Source: Pseudoruegeria sp. SK021
GTDB lineage: Bacteria; Pseudomonadota; Alphaproteobacteria; Rhodobacterales; Rhodobacteraceae
DNA: 64,000 nt
Assembly: GCF_002119405.1 (NCBI RefSeq)
Contig: NZ_MTBG01000001.1
Location: forward strand, 310,001-374,000
Direction of reading: 5' to 3'
Position numbers and translations under genes: made by a program. Numbering within the stretch: position 1 is the first letter of the stretch; each line of letters opens with the position of its first letter. The notes beneath the pieces are model-generated. The model did no database searches. It was not told where the DNA came from and worked only from the letters and a program-made list of their open reading frames with translations. Of this stretch, positions 8,706 through 17,682 are shown piece after piece.

Positions 8706-8716
8706 GTACGTTTGTT

Positions 8717-9514
8717 ATGACCGATACGCCGTCCCCGTCGCTGGTCGACAGCCATTGTCACTTGGACTTCCCCGATTTCGACGGAGAATTGCCCGACATC
8801 TTGTCCCGCGCCCGCGCCGCCGGGGTCGAGCGGATGGTGACCATCTGCACCCGCCTGCGCAATGAGCCGACCGTTCGCGCGCTGGCCGAGGCGCATGCGC
8901 CCGTGTTCTACGCGGCCGGAACCCACCCCATGAGCGCCGCTGAAGAGCCCCTCGCCACGGTGGATCAGCTGGTCGCACTTGCCGCACATCCAAAATTCGT
9001 TGGCATCGGGGAAACCGGGCTGGATTATCATTATAGCGCTGAATCCGCCGGAATTCAGCGGGACAGCCTGCGGGTCCATATCGATGCCGCCCGCCAGACC
9101 GGTCTACCGCTGATCATCCATGCTCGCGCCGCCGACGATGACATGGCAGAGATTCTGACTACGGAACACCGGGCCGGGGCCTTTAACTGCGTGATGCATT
9201 GCTTTTCCAGCAGCGCAGCACTGGCCGAAGCGGCGCTGGATCTTGGCTTTTACCTGTCCATGTCAGGCATCGCCGCCTTTCCCCGATCGCAAGAGCTGCG
9301 CGATATCTTTGCGCGCACGCCGCTGGACCGAATCCTCGTGGAAACCGATTCACCCTATCTGGCGCCGCCGCCCCATCGCGGACGGCGCAATGAGCCAGCC
9401 TATGTGGCGCAGACCGCCGCCGTTGGTGCGACCGTGCATGACCTGACACTGGCAGAATTCGCGGCTGCCACGACCGCCAATTTCGATCGGTTATTCCCGA
9501 AAGCCAAGGTGTGA
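8717..9514 (+). CDS. TatD family metal-dependent hydrolase (putative DNase)
   Basis: A cytoplasmic TIM-barrel hydrolase of the TatD/YcfH group, some members of which are Mg-dependent DNases active in repair or DNA turnover. Metal and active-site motifs are DSHCHLDFPDFD (start), GIGETGLDYHY (about residue 102), IHARAADDD (about 138), MHCFSSS (about 162) and VETDSPYLAP (about 212). I chose the ATG at 8717 (265 residues), which lies just after the holB stop; an earlier in-frame ATG at 8690 would overlap holB and add a leader not typical of the family. The tmk-holB-tatD order is widespread in bacteria. Confidence 0.9.
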   Translation: MTDTPSPSLVDSHCHLDFPDFDGELPDILSRARAAGVERMVTICTRLRNEPTVRALAEAHAPVFYAAGTHPMSAAEEPLATVDQLVALAAHPKFVGIGETGLDYHYSAESAGIQRDSLRVHIDAARQTGLPLIIHARAADDDMAEILTTEHRAGAFNCVMHCFSSSAALAEAALDLGFYLSMSGIAAFPRSQELRDIFARTPLDRILVETDSPYLAPPPHRGRRNEPAYVAQTAAVGATVHDLTLAEFAAATTANFDRLFPKAKV

Positions 9515-10311
9515 TGGCAGAACTGCGCTTCACCATTTTGGGCTGCGGCTCGTCCGGGGGGGTTCCGCGTCTCGGCGGTCATTGGGGCGATTGCGACCCG
9601 ATGAACCCCCGCAACCTGCGCCGCCGCTGTTCGGTGCTGATTGAACGGGAAACCGACACCGGCGTCACCCGAGTTTTGATCGACACCTCCCCCGATCTGC
9701 GCGCGCAATTGCTGGACGCCGAAGTCGGAACACTCGACGCCGTGGTCTACACCCATCCCCATGCCGATCACGTCCACGGGCTGGACGATTTGCGGATGAT
9801 CGTCTTCAATACCCGCAAGCGTCTGACCGTCTGGGCCGATGGCGCCACCCAAAACGATCTGATTTCACGGTTTGGCTACGCATTTGTCCAGCCGGAGGGG
9901 TCGCCGTATCCACCGATCCTGACCATGGCCACCATTGACGGCGATGTCACCGTAGAGGGCGACGGCGGGCCAATCTGCCTGACCCCATTCCAAGTGCGCC
10001 ATGGCAGCATTCATGCGCTGGGGTTTCGCATCGGCGATCTGGCCTATTTGCCAGACGTCTCGGACATTCCCGCCGACGCGTGGACGGCGCTTGCCGGACT
10101 GGATTGTTGGATCGTGGATGCCCTGCGCCGCACACCGCATCCCAGCCACGCCCATCTGGCGCAGACGCTGGACTGGATCGCGCGCGCAGCGCCCAAACGA
10201 GCGATCCTGACCAATATGCATGTGGATCTGGACTATGCGACCGTGGCGGCGGAAACACCCGACCATATCACGCCAGCCCATGATGGGCTGGTCCTGACCT
10301 ATAAGGTCTAA
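9514..10311 (+). CDS. Metallo-beta-lactamase fold hydrolase (PhnP-like)
   Basis: A 265-residue MBL-fold protein with the binuclear metal motif THPHADHVHGLDD (about residue 78) and a C-terminal NMHVDLDY. It begins with the ILGCGSSGGVPRLGG loop common to PhnP/phosphodiesterase-like members, which cleave cyclic phosphodiesters. The actual substrate is unknown. Its ATG overlaps the tatD stop by one base (TGATG), so it is co-translated with the TatD-type nuclease, which hints at a nucleotide-related role, though this is inference. A GTG three bases earlier is a possible start. Confidence 0.88.
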   Translation: MAELRFTILGCGSSGGVPRLGGHWGDCDPMNPRNLRRRCSVLIERETDTGVTRVLIDTSPDLRAQLLDAEVGTLDAVVYTHPHADHVHGLDDLRMIVFNTRKRLTVWADGATQNDLISRFGYAFVQPEGSPYPPILTMATIDGDVTVEGDGGPICLTPFQVRHGSIHALGFRIGDLAYLPDVSDIPADAWTALAGLDCWIVDALRRTPHPSHAHLAQTLDWIARAAPKRAILTNMHVDLDYATVAAETPDHITPAHDGLVLTYKV

Positions 10312-10315
10312 CCCA

Positions 10316-11245
10316 GTGTCCGCATTTTTCGACGTCGTCCTGCCAGTCTTTCTTGTGATCATCGGCGGATATGTTTCGGTTTGGCGCGGCGTCCTCAGCG
10401 ACGCCAGCGCCGACGGACTAATGCGATTTGCGATGAAAATCGGCGTGCCCACCTTGCTGTTCAGGGCAATGTCGACCCTTGATCTTAGCCGCGAATTCGA
10501 CCTCGTGCTGATGGGCTCGTATTACGTGGCAGCAACCATCTGCTTTGTCTTGGGATATGTCGGCGCGCGGTTGCTGTTCAAACGACCCGCCGAAGATGCC
10601 GTCGCCATTGCATTTTGCTGCCTATTTTCCAATTCGATGCTGCTGGGAGTTCCGATCTCGGAACGCGCGTATGGGGTCGATTCGCTGGCGACCAACTTTG
10701 CCCTGATCTCGATCCACTCGCCGTTTTGCTACCTGTTGGGGATCACGGCGATGGAGTTGATCCGCAACAAAGGACGCACTGGGACCAGCACGATCAAGGC
10801 GATCCTGCGGGCGATGTTCAGCAACGCGATCATCATCGGCATCGCGCTTGGCCTTGCGGTCAACCTGAGCGGGCTAGCCCTGCCCCAAGCGATCACCGAC
10901 GGCGTCAACCTGATCGCCCAAGCCGCGCTACCGGTGGCTTTGTTCGGCATCGGCGGCATCTTGTGCCGGTATCGGCCTGAAGGCGACATGACCACGGTGA
11001 TGTATGTGGTGGTGATTTCACTGATCGTCCATCCGGTGCTGATGTACAGCTTCGGGACCTGGGGGGATTTGCGGACCGAGGTGCTTCGGTCAGCGGTGAT
11101 CACCGCCGCCATGGCCCCGGGGATCAACGTCTACGTCTTTGCCGATATGTATGGACGCGCCCGCCGTGTTGCCGCCACTTCAGTGCTGGTGGCCACCGCG
11201 ATCTCGTCGATAACCGTTTGGGGTTGGCTGACAATTCTAGGATAA
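10316..11245 (+). CDS. AEC family (auxin efflux carrier-type) permease
   Basis: A 309-residue integral membrane protein with about ten hydrophobic segments. It shows the two-half layout of AEC transporters, with GVPTLLFRAM near residue 43 and a C-terminal half containing MAPGINVYVFADMY (about 265). Bacterial members export or exchange small organic acids such as malate; the substrate here cannot be assigned. It starts at a GTG five bases after the previous stop and ends the operon. No terminator was seen before the leftward tRNA-Leu. Confidence 0.88.
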   Translation: MSAFFDVVLPVFLVIIGGYVSVWRGVLSDASADGLMRFAMKIGVPTLLFRAMSTLDLSREFDLVLMGSYYVAATICFVLGYVGARLLFKRPAEDAVAIAFCCLFSNSMLLGVPISERAYGVDSLATNFALISIHSPFCYLLGITAMELIRNKGRTGTSTIKAILRAMFSNAIIIGIALGLAVNLSGLALPQAITDGVNLIAQAALPVALFGIGGILCRYRPEGDMTTVMYVVVISLIVHPVLMYSFGTWGDLRTEVLRSAVITAAMAPGINVYVFADMYGRARRVAATSVLVATAISSITVWGWLTILG

Positions 11246-11352
11246 TCACGGCACGCACACCCCGAGACCAGCAGCGTCGATTGATTGGAAGAACAACCTA
11301 GATTTGGGGGGATGGCGTCAAGCCGACGGGGCACGATGGCCCTAATCCTGTC

Positions 11353-11439
11353 TGGTGCGGTCGAGAAGACTCGAACTTCCACTCCGGTTAAAGAACAGCG
11401 ACCTCAACGCTGCGCGTCTACCAATTCCGCCACGACCGC
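11353..11439 (-). tRNA. tRNA-Leu (GAG)
   Basis: An 87-nt class II tRNA with an encoded CCA. The acceptor stem GCGGTCG pairs fully with CGACCGC, the anticodon stem CAGCG/CGCTG encloses TTGAGGT, giving anticodon GAG, and there is the long variable arm expected for leucine. It is isolated, with no protein gene close behind it on the same strand. Confidence 0.95.
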
Positions 11440-11719
11440 ACTTTAGACAGTGGGCGGGGTTTAGCCGACCGGGTGGCGGATGTGAAGACAGAATCGCAGG
11501 AATTTTCCAAGAGATGCAGCATTTGGCGGACAGGCCCCAAATCCCCTGCGTAAACCGGTCGTCCCGCCCGGATAAAAGTCCCGACCTTTGGCTGACGCCG
11601 TGATCAAACCTCAAGAGAAATCGCCCTATCCATCTGTTTCAAGTCAGCAATTTCAAACGCTTGAATCTGACAGCAAAGGGACTAAACCGGGGACATCAAA
11701 GATGAAGAGACCCTGATCC

Positions 11720-12427
11720 GTGCAAGCCAATGATTACCCAGAATTTGTAACGTCGCCGGGGCAAGTGCCATATCCTGAGGCGCTGGCGCTGATGGAACAG
11801 CGGGTGGCGGCGATTCGGGCTGGAACCGCGCGCGAGTTGATCTGGTTTCTGGAACATCCGCCGCTCTACACTGCGGGCACCAGCGCGAATCCGCGCGATC
11901 TGATCTCGCCGGACCGGTTTCCTGTCTATGACGCCCGGCGCGGCGGGCAGTACACCTATCATGGCCCCGGGCAGCGGGTGGCCTATGTCCTGCTGGATCT
12001 GTCGCGACGCGGGCGCGACGTGCGGCATTTCGTGGCTCAGGTCGAAGACTGGGTCATCAAAACCCTGAATGAATTCAATGTCGTGGGCGAACGGCGCCCC
12101 GGGCGCGTCGGGGTCTGGGTTGTCCGCCCTGACAAACCGGTCGCCGCGGACGGGCGCCCTTGCGAGGACAAGATCGCGGCGATTGGTCTGCGCATCCGGA
12201 AATGGGTCAGCTTTCATGGCCTGTCGATCAATGTTGAGCCAGACCTGAGCCATTTCAGCGGAATCGTGCCCTGCGGGATCAGTGAACACGGGGTGACCTC
12301 ACTGGTGGATTTGGGGCTTCCGGTGACGATGCAGGATGTGGATGTCGCGCTGGAAAAAACCTTTGCGCAAGTGTTCGGGGCACCGTCCGAGATCGACGAA
12401 TCCAGTGTCGGACAATCGTCGGACTAA
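11720..12427 (+). CDS. lipB: Octanoyltransferase (lipoate biosynthesis)
   Basis: LipB transfers octanoyl from acyl carrier protein to the lipoyl domains of 2-oxoacid dehydrogenases and the glycine cleavage H protein. The 235-residue protein shows [15 protein letters not shown] (about residue 75), the catalytic Lys in [10 protein letters not shown] (about 151) and the catalytic Cys in GIVPCGI (about 180). The start is a GTG; no in-frame ATG lies before the conserved start of the domain. The last residues and stop codon are formed by the first two units of an 11-bp-period repeat array, so the C-terminal SSVGQSSD tail looks recruited rather than conserved. Confidence 0.93.
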   Translation: MQANDYPEFVTSPGQVPYPEALALMEQRVAAIRAGTARELIWFLEHPPLYTAGTSANPRDLISPDRFPVYDARRGGQYTYHGPGQRVAYVLLDLSRRGRDVRHFVAQVEDWVIKTLNEFNVVGERRPGRVGVWVVRPDKPVAADGRPCEDKIAAIGLRIRKWVSFHGLSINVEPDLSHFSGIVPCGISEHGVTSLVDLGLPVTMQDVDVALEKTFAQVFGAPSEIDESSVGQSSD

Positions 12428-12446
12428 CGTCGGACTTTTATCGGAC
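12407..12446. repeat. Four-unit array of RTCGGAC at exact 11-bp spacing (copy B)
   Basis: GTCGGAC begins at 12407, 12418 and 12429 and ATCGGAC at 12440. This is the reverse complement of the array at 5389-5428, with the same 11-bp period and a shared 20-base core. It covers the lipB stop codon (12425-12427), the 10-bp gap and the end of the convergent permease gene. Confidence 0.85.
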
Positions 12447-13382
12447 CGACTTGGACGCCGGTCCGCGCCACGACGACAGCACAATCGCCCCAAGGATCGC
12501 AGCCGCCCCGGCCATTTGGCTGGCACCAAGGGTTTCGCCAAGCAGCAGCCATGCCAGAACTGCGCTGAACACCGGCATCAGATTGATGAAGAACCCTGCC
12601 GCCTCGGGCCCGATTCGGCGGACGCCAAAGCCCCAGCACCAGAACGCCACTAGCGACGCGCCCAGCCCGACATACAGCACCCCGCCCCAAACCGGCAGCG
12701 GCAACAGGGTCAGGTCGGTCGTCCCCCACATCCCCGCCAGCGGCAGCAACAGCACCAATCCGGCGATCATGCTGGCCGCAAGCATCGCATCAGGCGGCAC
12801 ATCGGCCGGGGATGCGCGCAGCAGCAGGGTGTAGACCGTCCATGCCAACACGGCGAGAAGCATCCACAGATCGCCCGCGCCGAATTTCAGACCCATCAAC
12901 GATTCCAGATGACCATCGGTCAGCAGGATCAGCACGCCAATGACAGAGACCAGCAACGCCGCGCCATCCTTGAGCCGCAGGCGGGCCTTCCCCAGTAAGA
13001 CCGAGCCGGTCAAAATTGCGAAGGGCACCACTGCCAGCATCAAGGTCGCGCTTGCGACGGGAATACGCTGCAAGGCGGAGTAGACGCAGACGTTAAAGAG
13101 GGCGACACCGGTCAGACCAAGCCCGGCCACAAAATACCACCGCCGCATCAGCGCCCGGCGCGACCGCCACAGCGGCACCGCCGCAAAGGGCAAAATCCCG
13201 GCCAAGGCAATCAGCCAGCGCAGGCTGGTCAGGGTCAGCGGATCAATCAGCCCGCCCATGATCCGCCCGGCCACGAAATTTCCCGACCACAGCAGAACGG
13301 TCAGGACGAGGGCGGCCAGCGCGATCCCATTGCCGGTGGCAAGCGGGCCGGACGGCTCATCGGAGGAAAGCGGACGGGACAT
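12438..13382 (-). CDS. EamA/DMT superfamily permease
   Basis: A 314-residue inner-membrane protein with ten predicted membrane segments arranged as two EamA repeats. Typical landmarks are SGNFVAGR in the first helix pair, TSLRWLIALA, and a second repeat beginning near GDLWMLLAVLAW. Members export metabolites such as amino acids or nucleotides; the substrate is not inferable. It is convergent with lipB, only 10 bases apart, and its last few codons lie inside repeat array B. It is one of three DMT permeases in the window; they are not adjacent. Confidence 0.85.
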   Translation of the reverse strand: MSRPLSSDEPSGPLATGNGIALAALVLTVLLWSGNFVAGRIMGGLIDPLTLTSLRWLIALAGILPFAAVPLWRSRRALMRRWYFVAGLGLTGVALFNVCVYSALQRIPVASATLMLAVVPFAILTGSVLLGKARLRLKDGAALLVSVIGVLILLTDGHLESLMGLKFGAGDLWMLLAVLAWTVYTLLLRASPADVPPDAMLAASMIAGLVLLLPLAGMWGTTDLTLLPLPVWGGVLYVGLGASLVAFWCWGFGVRRIGPEAAGFFINLMPVFSAVLAWLLLGETLGASQMAGAAAILGAIVLSSWRGPASKSVR

Positions 13383-13641
13383 GAGTAGGGCCTTGGTTGC
13401 GAACGCCGCTCATCCTAGGGCATTGCCCATGGCCGGTCACGGCGACATCTGCGCCGGGGCGCGGCCATAGACCACCGGCCCAAGGCCGCCAACCTGTCCG
13501 TTCCGACCGACCGTCAACCGGGAAAGGACATAATGCCCCAGATCAATGCGCTTCAAGACATTGCCTCGCGCATCCGGTCGCACTAGAACCGATGAGATAC
13601 CGAGGCGCAGGCCCGGACTCATGGTCAACTAGGAGGCACGC

Positions 13642-15300
13642 ATGGCCGACGCAGCCATTCACAGCCACGAAGACGGGCACCAGCGCGGGTTCTTCACACG
13701 ATGGTTTATGTCCACCAATCACAAGGACATCGGGATCTTGTACCTGTTTACGGCTGGCGCCGTCGGGTTCATTTCGGTCCTGTTCACAGTTTATATGCGT
13801 CTGGAGCTGATGCATCCGGGCGTACAGTATATGTGTATGGAAGGCTTCATGGCCGATCCGTGCACGCCGAACGGACACCTCTGGAACGTGATGATCACCT
13901 ATCACGGCGTCCTGATGATGTTCTTCGTGGTGATTCCGGCCCTGTTCGGGGGATTCGGCAACTACTTCATGCCTTTGCAGATCGGCGCGCCGGACATGGC
14001 GTTCCCGCGGCTGAACAACCTCAGCTACTGGATGTATGTCGCGGGTACCGCGCTTGGCATCGCCTCGCTGCTGAGCCCCGGCGGCAACGGTCAGCTTGGC
14101 TCGGGCGTTGGCTGGGTTCTGTACCCGCCGCTGTCGACCTCAGAAGCCGGCATGTCGATGGATTTGGCGATTTTCGCAGTCCACGTTTCGGGCGCCAGCT
14201 CGATTCTGGGGGCGATCAACATGATCACCACCTTCCTGAACATGCGCGCCCCGGGGATGACCCTGTTCAAGGTGCCGTTGTTCGCATGGTCGATCTTTGT
14301 CACCGCTTGGCTGATCCTCTTGAGTCTGCCGGTTCTGGCGGGTGCGATCACCATGCTGCTGACCGACCGCAACTTTGGCACGACGTTCTTTGATCCGGCC
14401 GGTGGCGGTGATCCGATCTTGTACCAGCACATCCTGTGGTTCTTCGGTCACCCGGAAGTGTACATCATCATTTTGCCGGGCTTTGGCATCATCAGCCACG
14501 TCATCGCGACCTTCGCGAAGAAGCCAGTCTTTGGCTATCTGCCCATGGTCTGGGCCCTGATCGCCATCGGCGTGCTGGGCTTCGTGGTCTGGGCGCACCA
14601 CATGTACACGGTCGGCCTGTCACTGTCGCAGCAGAGCTATTTCATGCTGGCAACCATGGTCATCGCGGTGCCGACCGGCGTGAAGGTGTTTAGCTGGATC
14701 GCCACGATGTGGGGCGGATCGGTGGAGTTCAAGACCCCCATGCTGTGGGCGTTCGGCTTCCTGTTCCTGTTCACCGTTGGCGGCGTGACCGGCATCGTTC
14801 TCAGCCAAGCGGCCATCGACCGGGCGTATCATGACACCTATTACGTGGTTGCCCACTTCCACTACGTGATGAGCCTTGGAGCGATCTTCTGTATCTTCGC
14901 CGGGATTTATTACTGGATCGGCAAGATGTCGGGACGGCAATATCCCGAGACGCTGGGCAAGGTCCATTTCTGGATGATGTTCATCGGGGCCAACCTGACC
15001 TTCTTCCCGCAGCACTTCTTGGGCCGTCAGGGCATGCCGCGCCGGTATATTGACTACCCAGAAGCCTTTGCGACTTGGAACCTGGTGTCATCGCTTGGTG
15101 CGTATCTGTCCTTCGCTTCGTTCGTGCTGTTCATCTACATCGTCTGGTACACCCTGACCCGTGGTGAGAAGATCACGGTCAACAACTACTGGAACGAGTA
15201 CGCGGACACGCTGGAATGGACACTGCCCTGCCCACCGCCAGAGCACACGTTCGAGACCCTGCCGAAGCAGAGCGAGTGGGACAAAGGCCACGCGCACTGA
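13642..15300 (+). CDS. ctaD: Cytochrome c oxidase subunit I (aa3 type)
   Basis: The catalytic subunit of the respiratory heme-copper oxidase, in the inner membrane. Of 552 residues, twelve membrane helices can be followed. Visible metal and proton-channel features are the low-spin heme His in [10 protein letters not shown], the CuB/cross-link motif [15 protein letters not shown], the HH pair in WAHHMYTVG, and [15 protein letters not shown] with the heme a3 and heme a axial histidines. Glu in HPEVY marks a type A1 oxidase. A strong AGGAGG lies before the ATG. It stands alone: ctaC, ctaE and assembly genes are not adjacent, so they must be elsewhere. A strong terminator follows. Confidence 0.97.
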   Translation: MADAAIHSHEDGHQRGFFTRWFMSTNHKDIGILYLFTAGAVGFISVLFTVYMRLELMHPGVQYMCMEGFMADPCTPNGHLWNVMITYHGVLMMFFVVIPALFGGFGNYFMPLQIGAPDMAFPRLNNLSYWMYVAGTALGIASLLSPGGNGQLGSGVGWVLYPPLSTSEAGMSMDLAIFAVHVSGASSILGAINMITTFLNMRAPGMTLFKVPLFAWSIFVTAWLILLSLPVLAGAITMLLTDRNFGTTFFDPAGGGDPILYQHILWFFGHPEVYIIILPGFGIISHVIATFAKKPVFGYLPMVWALIAIGVLGFVVWAHHMYTVGLSLSQQSYFMLATMVIAVPTGVKVFSWIATMWGGSVEFKTPMLWAFGFLFLFTVGGVTGIVLSQAAIDRAYHDTYYVVAHFHYVMSLGAIFCIFAGIYYWIGKMSGRQYPETLGKVHFWMMFIGANLTFFPQHFLGRQGMPRRYIDYPEAFATWNLVSSLGAYLSFASFVLFIYIVWYTLTRGEKITVNNYWNEYADTLEWTLPCPPPEHTFETLPKQSEWDKGHAH

Positions 15301-15327
15301 TCCTCAGCGGATTGGGTTTGAGACAAG

Positions 15328-15355
15328 AAAAGCCCCGGTATTGCCGGGGCTTTTT
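15328..15355 (+). terminator. Intrinsic terminator after ctaD
   Basis: Inverted repeat AAAAGCCCCGG / CCGGGGCTTTTT with a 5-base loop, ending in a run of five T. The A-rich left arm means it can also work on the other strand, for transcripts of the convergent ProC-like gene. Confidence 0.9.
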
Positions 15356-15411
15356 GCTGTGTGACGGGCGGGCGCAGCGCCCCGGATCAAAACGCTGCGG
15401 ACGGCTTCGGA

Positions 15412-16197
15412 TCAGTCTTGCTTGGCGCTGGCCGCAAGGATCCGGTTCATGACGCTGTCCATGGCTTCGGTCAGAGCCTTGTCGCCGCCACCTTCGGTAA
15501 AGACCTGAAAGATCTGGGCGTTCAGCCCGCCGGGCGTGCTGTGTGCCGCGCGCAGTTCAGGGAAGGTCCGGTCGGACCCTGCCCCGGTCTGGGCCAGCGC
15601 CAGAAACAGACTGGACAGATAACGGCGGGCATCCGGCTCGGGCACGCCCTTGGTTCCGACCCAATCCACGATGATTTCCTGCAGGCCGAAAAATGTGCCC
15701 ATCAACGCACTTGGGATGGTCAGCGCGTTCATCTCGTCCAAGCTGTGGGTCACGACAACCCCGCCCAGTTGATCGAAAATCGCCTCCAGCCGCGCCGAGG
15801 GCCCCGACAGCACGGTCACCGCCCGCAGTTCGGCCACTGGCGGCAAGGGAATCGCTCGGGTGATCGGGCCAGTGGCGCCGGTCCATTCGGCCAAGTTTTC
15901 GACCGGGATCGTGCTGATCAGGCTGGCGATTTCCTGTCCGTTGCGGAACTGAAGCGGGGTCAGCACGGCCTCGGCCTGCTGCGGAAGCACCGACAGGAAA
16001 ATCAGATCGCAAGCGGCATCCACCACCTGCTGGTTGTCGTCAAAGACCTGCACCTTGGCGTATTCTTGCGCCAGTTTGGACGAAATGTGCTGGCTGCGCG
16101 CCGAGACCGCGATGCTGTCGATCGGCAATTCTGCCCGCATCATACCGGTGATGACCGCTTCGGCGATGTCGCCCGTTCCGATAAAGCCGATTTTCAT
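15412..16197 (-). CDS. Pyrroline-5-carboxylate reductase family protein
   Basis: A 261-residue NAD(P)-dependent reductase-like protein. The N-terminal Rossmann motif is MKIGFIGTGDIAEAV; the middle has FLSVLPQQAEAVL, and the C-terminal helical domain carries the family pattern DEMNALTIPSALMGTFFGLQE and RAAHSTPGGLNAQ. ProC makes proline from pyrroline-5-carboxylate; this sequence lacks several close ProC signatures in the C-terminal domain, so it could be a paralogue with another imine substrate. I chose ATG 16197, preceded by GGGAGACAGGC, over an ATG 24 bases upstream. It is convergent with ctaD across the terminator. Confidence 0.75.
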   Translation of the reverse strand: MKIGFIGTGDIAEAVITGMMRAELPIDSIAVSARSQHISSKLAQEYAKVQVFDDNQQVVDAACDLIFLSVLPQQAEAVLTPLQFRNGQEIASLISTIPVENLAEWTGATGPITRAIPLPPVAELRAVTVLSGPSARLEAIFDQLGGVVVTHSLDEMNALTIPSALMGTFFGLQEIIVDWVGTKGVPEPDARRYLSSLFLALAQTGAGSDRTFPELRAAHSTPGGLNAQIFQVFTEGGGDKALTEAMDSVMNRILAASAKQD

Positions 16198-16406
16198 GCC
16201 TGTCTCCCATTGTAGCATCACAGAGGTTCGCGTGACCGGGCTACACCATCGCGGCGGACCTGTCCAAACCCGGAAAAGACGCGACGCCGCAGCAGGATGG
16301 GCTTTTTCGCGGTCACGAACCCGCTAAGGTCAGGGCATGATACGCTGTCAGACCATCCGCGCATTGCCCCAAGCCCTGCCCCCAGCGCTGCAGCGGGGCC
16401 TCTGAC

Positions 16407-16958
16407 ATGCCCGTGGAATGGATGGATGGCACCAGTGCAGCCTCGGCCACGGGACGAACGGCGTATCACGCGGCAGGCGATCCGCCGTTGATCCGCCTGC
16501 ATCTCTGGCCCTACCGGTCGCTGCCCCGGCGCGGCTTTGTGCTGGTGATCGGCGCGACCTTTGCCCTGCTGATGATCCCGCTGCTGTCGGTCATTGGCAC
16601 CCCGGTGCTGTGGGGCCTGTTGCCGTTTCTTCTTGGTGCGCTGGCATTGCTGTGGTTTCTGTTAGAGAAATCCTATCGCGACGGTGAAATTCTTGAGGAA
16701 TTGCGGCTGTGGACCGACCGCGCCGACCTGACCCATCAGCCGCGCCGGGGGCCAACCCAAAGCTGGGCGGCCAACCCATATTGGGTTTCCGTGCAGTTGC
16801 ATCCCTCAAGCCGACCGGTTGAGCAGTATCTGACCCTGCGCGGTGCCGGACGCGAGGTCGAACTGGGGGCGTTCCTGTCCGCCGACGAGCGGGTGGTGTT
16901 GTTTGACCAGCTAGAGCAGGTTTTGGCAGCCCTCAGAACCGCCGGGGCCAAAGCCTGA
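16407..16958 (+). CDS. DUF2244 family membrane protein
   Basis: A 183-residue protein of a family common in alphaproteobacteria with no known function. Residues about 25-45 hold the IRLHLWPYRSLPRRGFV motif, followed by a membrane hairpin (about residues 46-90) and a soluble C-terminal domain with NPYWVSVQLHP. The family is often found near cytochrome oxidase genes, and ctaD is 1.1 kb away here, although on the other side of a terminator. No upstream partner in the same direction is close. Confidence 0.8.
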   Translation: MPVEWMDGTSAASATGRTAYHAAGDPPLIRLHLWPYRSLPRRGFVLVIGATFALLMIPLLSVIGTPVLWGLLPFLLGALALLWFLLEKSYRDGEILEELRLWTDRADLTHQPRRGPTQSWAANPYWVSVQLHPSSRPVEQYLTLRGAGREVELGAFLSADERVVLFDQLEQVLAALRTAGAKA

Positions 16959-17017
16959 GACGCAGCGCAGAGCGATCCGCGCCAAGCCATCAGTCGATCC
17001 GAGCCCGTGGTGTGACG

Positions 17018-17080
17018 TTATGCCGACAAGCGGGCGCGGACCTCCGGTTACACTTTATGCCGACAAGCGGGCGCGGACCT
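17018..17080. repeat. Tandem partial duplication of the YqeY gene end
   Basis: Bases 17018-17043 are identical to 17055-17080 (26 of 26, then one mismatch and four more matches), an offset of 37 bases. The right copy is the real 3' end of the YqeY gene including its stop; the left copy repeats that end, stop codon included, downstream of it. Confidence 0.9.
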
Positions 17081-17522
17081 GCGGTCCGACCGACGCGAAA
17101 TCCATCTGGCCCTGATGACGCTCTTTCAACAGCCCCATGACCTTGCCCATATCCCGAATCGAGTCGGCACCGGTTTCGGTGATCGCAGCGGCAATGGCGG
17201 CGGTCTCTTCATCCTCGGTCAGGGGTTTGGGCAGAAATCCCGCGATGATCTTGGCTTCTTCGCGTTCCTGTTCGGCCAATTCCAAGCGACCGGCCTCTTC
17301 ATAGGCTTTTTCGCTTTCGCGGCGTTGACGCACCATTTTCGACAGAATCGCCCGAATTTCATCTTCTGAGATCGAGTCGCTCACACCTTCTTCGCAGCCA
17401 CGACAGGCAATCTCTTTGTCCTTGATGGCGGCGATGATCAGCCGGAGGGTGGGCAAGCTTTTGACATCTCTGTCTTTCATCGCCTGCTTCATCTTAACGG
17501 TGATCTTTTGCTTCAGGCTCAT
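17055..17522 (-). CDS. GatB/YqeY domain protein
   Basis: A 155-residue single-domain protein of the YqeY family, which resembles the tRNA-binding tail of GatB. Features include MSLKQKITVKMKQAMK at the start, LPTLRLIIAAIKDKEIA (about residue 23), a charged helix and the end DSIRDMGKVMGLLKERHQGQMD. Some members are linked to amidotransferase function or tRNA handling, but no role is established. It sits divergent from carA; in alphaproteobacteria YqeY genes are often next to carA, which this matches. Its 3' end has been partially duplicated downstream. Confidence 0.88.
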   Translation of the reverse strand: MSLKQKITVKMKQAMKDRDVKSLPTLRLIIAAIKDKEIACRGCEEGVSDSISEDEIRAILSKMVRQRRESEKAYEEAGRLELAEQEREEAKIIAGFLPKPLTEDEETAAIAAAITETGADSIRDMGKVMGLLKERHQGQMDFASVGPQVRARLSA

Positions 17523-17682
17523 CTGAGTCCAATCCTAAAATCGTCAAAGCGGGCTTTTACGGATCGACAGCCCCAGTGGCAACCCTGAGGACCAAGATGG
17601 CACCGCCCGACCCTGCCGCGCGACCTTGACCCGCCGCACTGCGGCGCATAGTGTCCCGACGATTTTCAGCCGGAGTCCGCCG

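Noticed and set aside
15412-16215. A long rightward reading frame opposite the ProC-like gene
   Set aside because: It mirrors the leftward gene frame, is rich in Gln, His and Arg as antisense frames in GC-rich DNA are, and has no motif; the leftward frame has a clear Rossmann motif.
16222-16406. A possible small leftward gene overlapping the DUF2244 start region
   Set aside because: The frame has no ribosome site, an Arg-rich shadow-like composition, and overlaps a supported gene.
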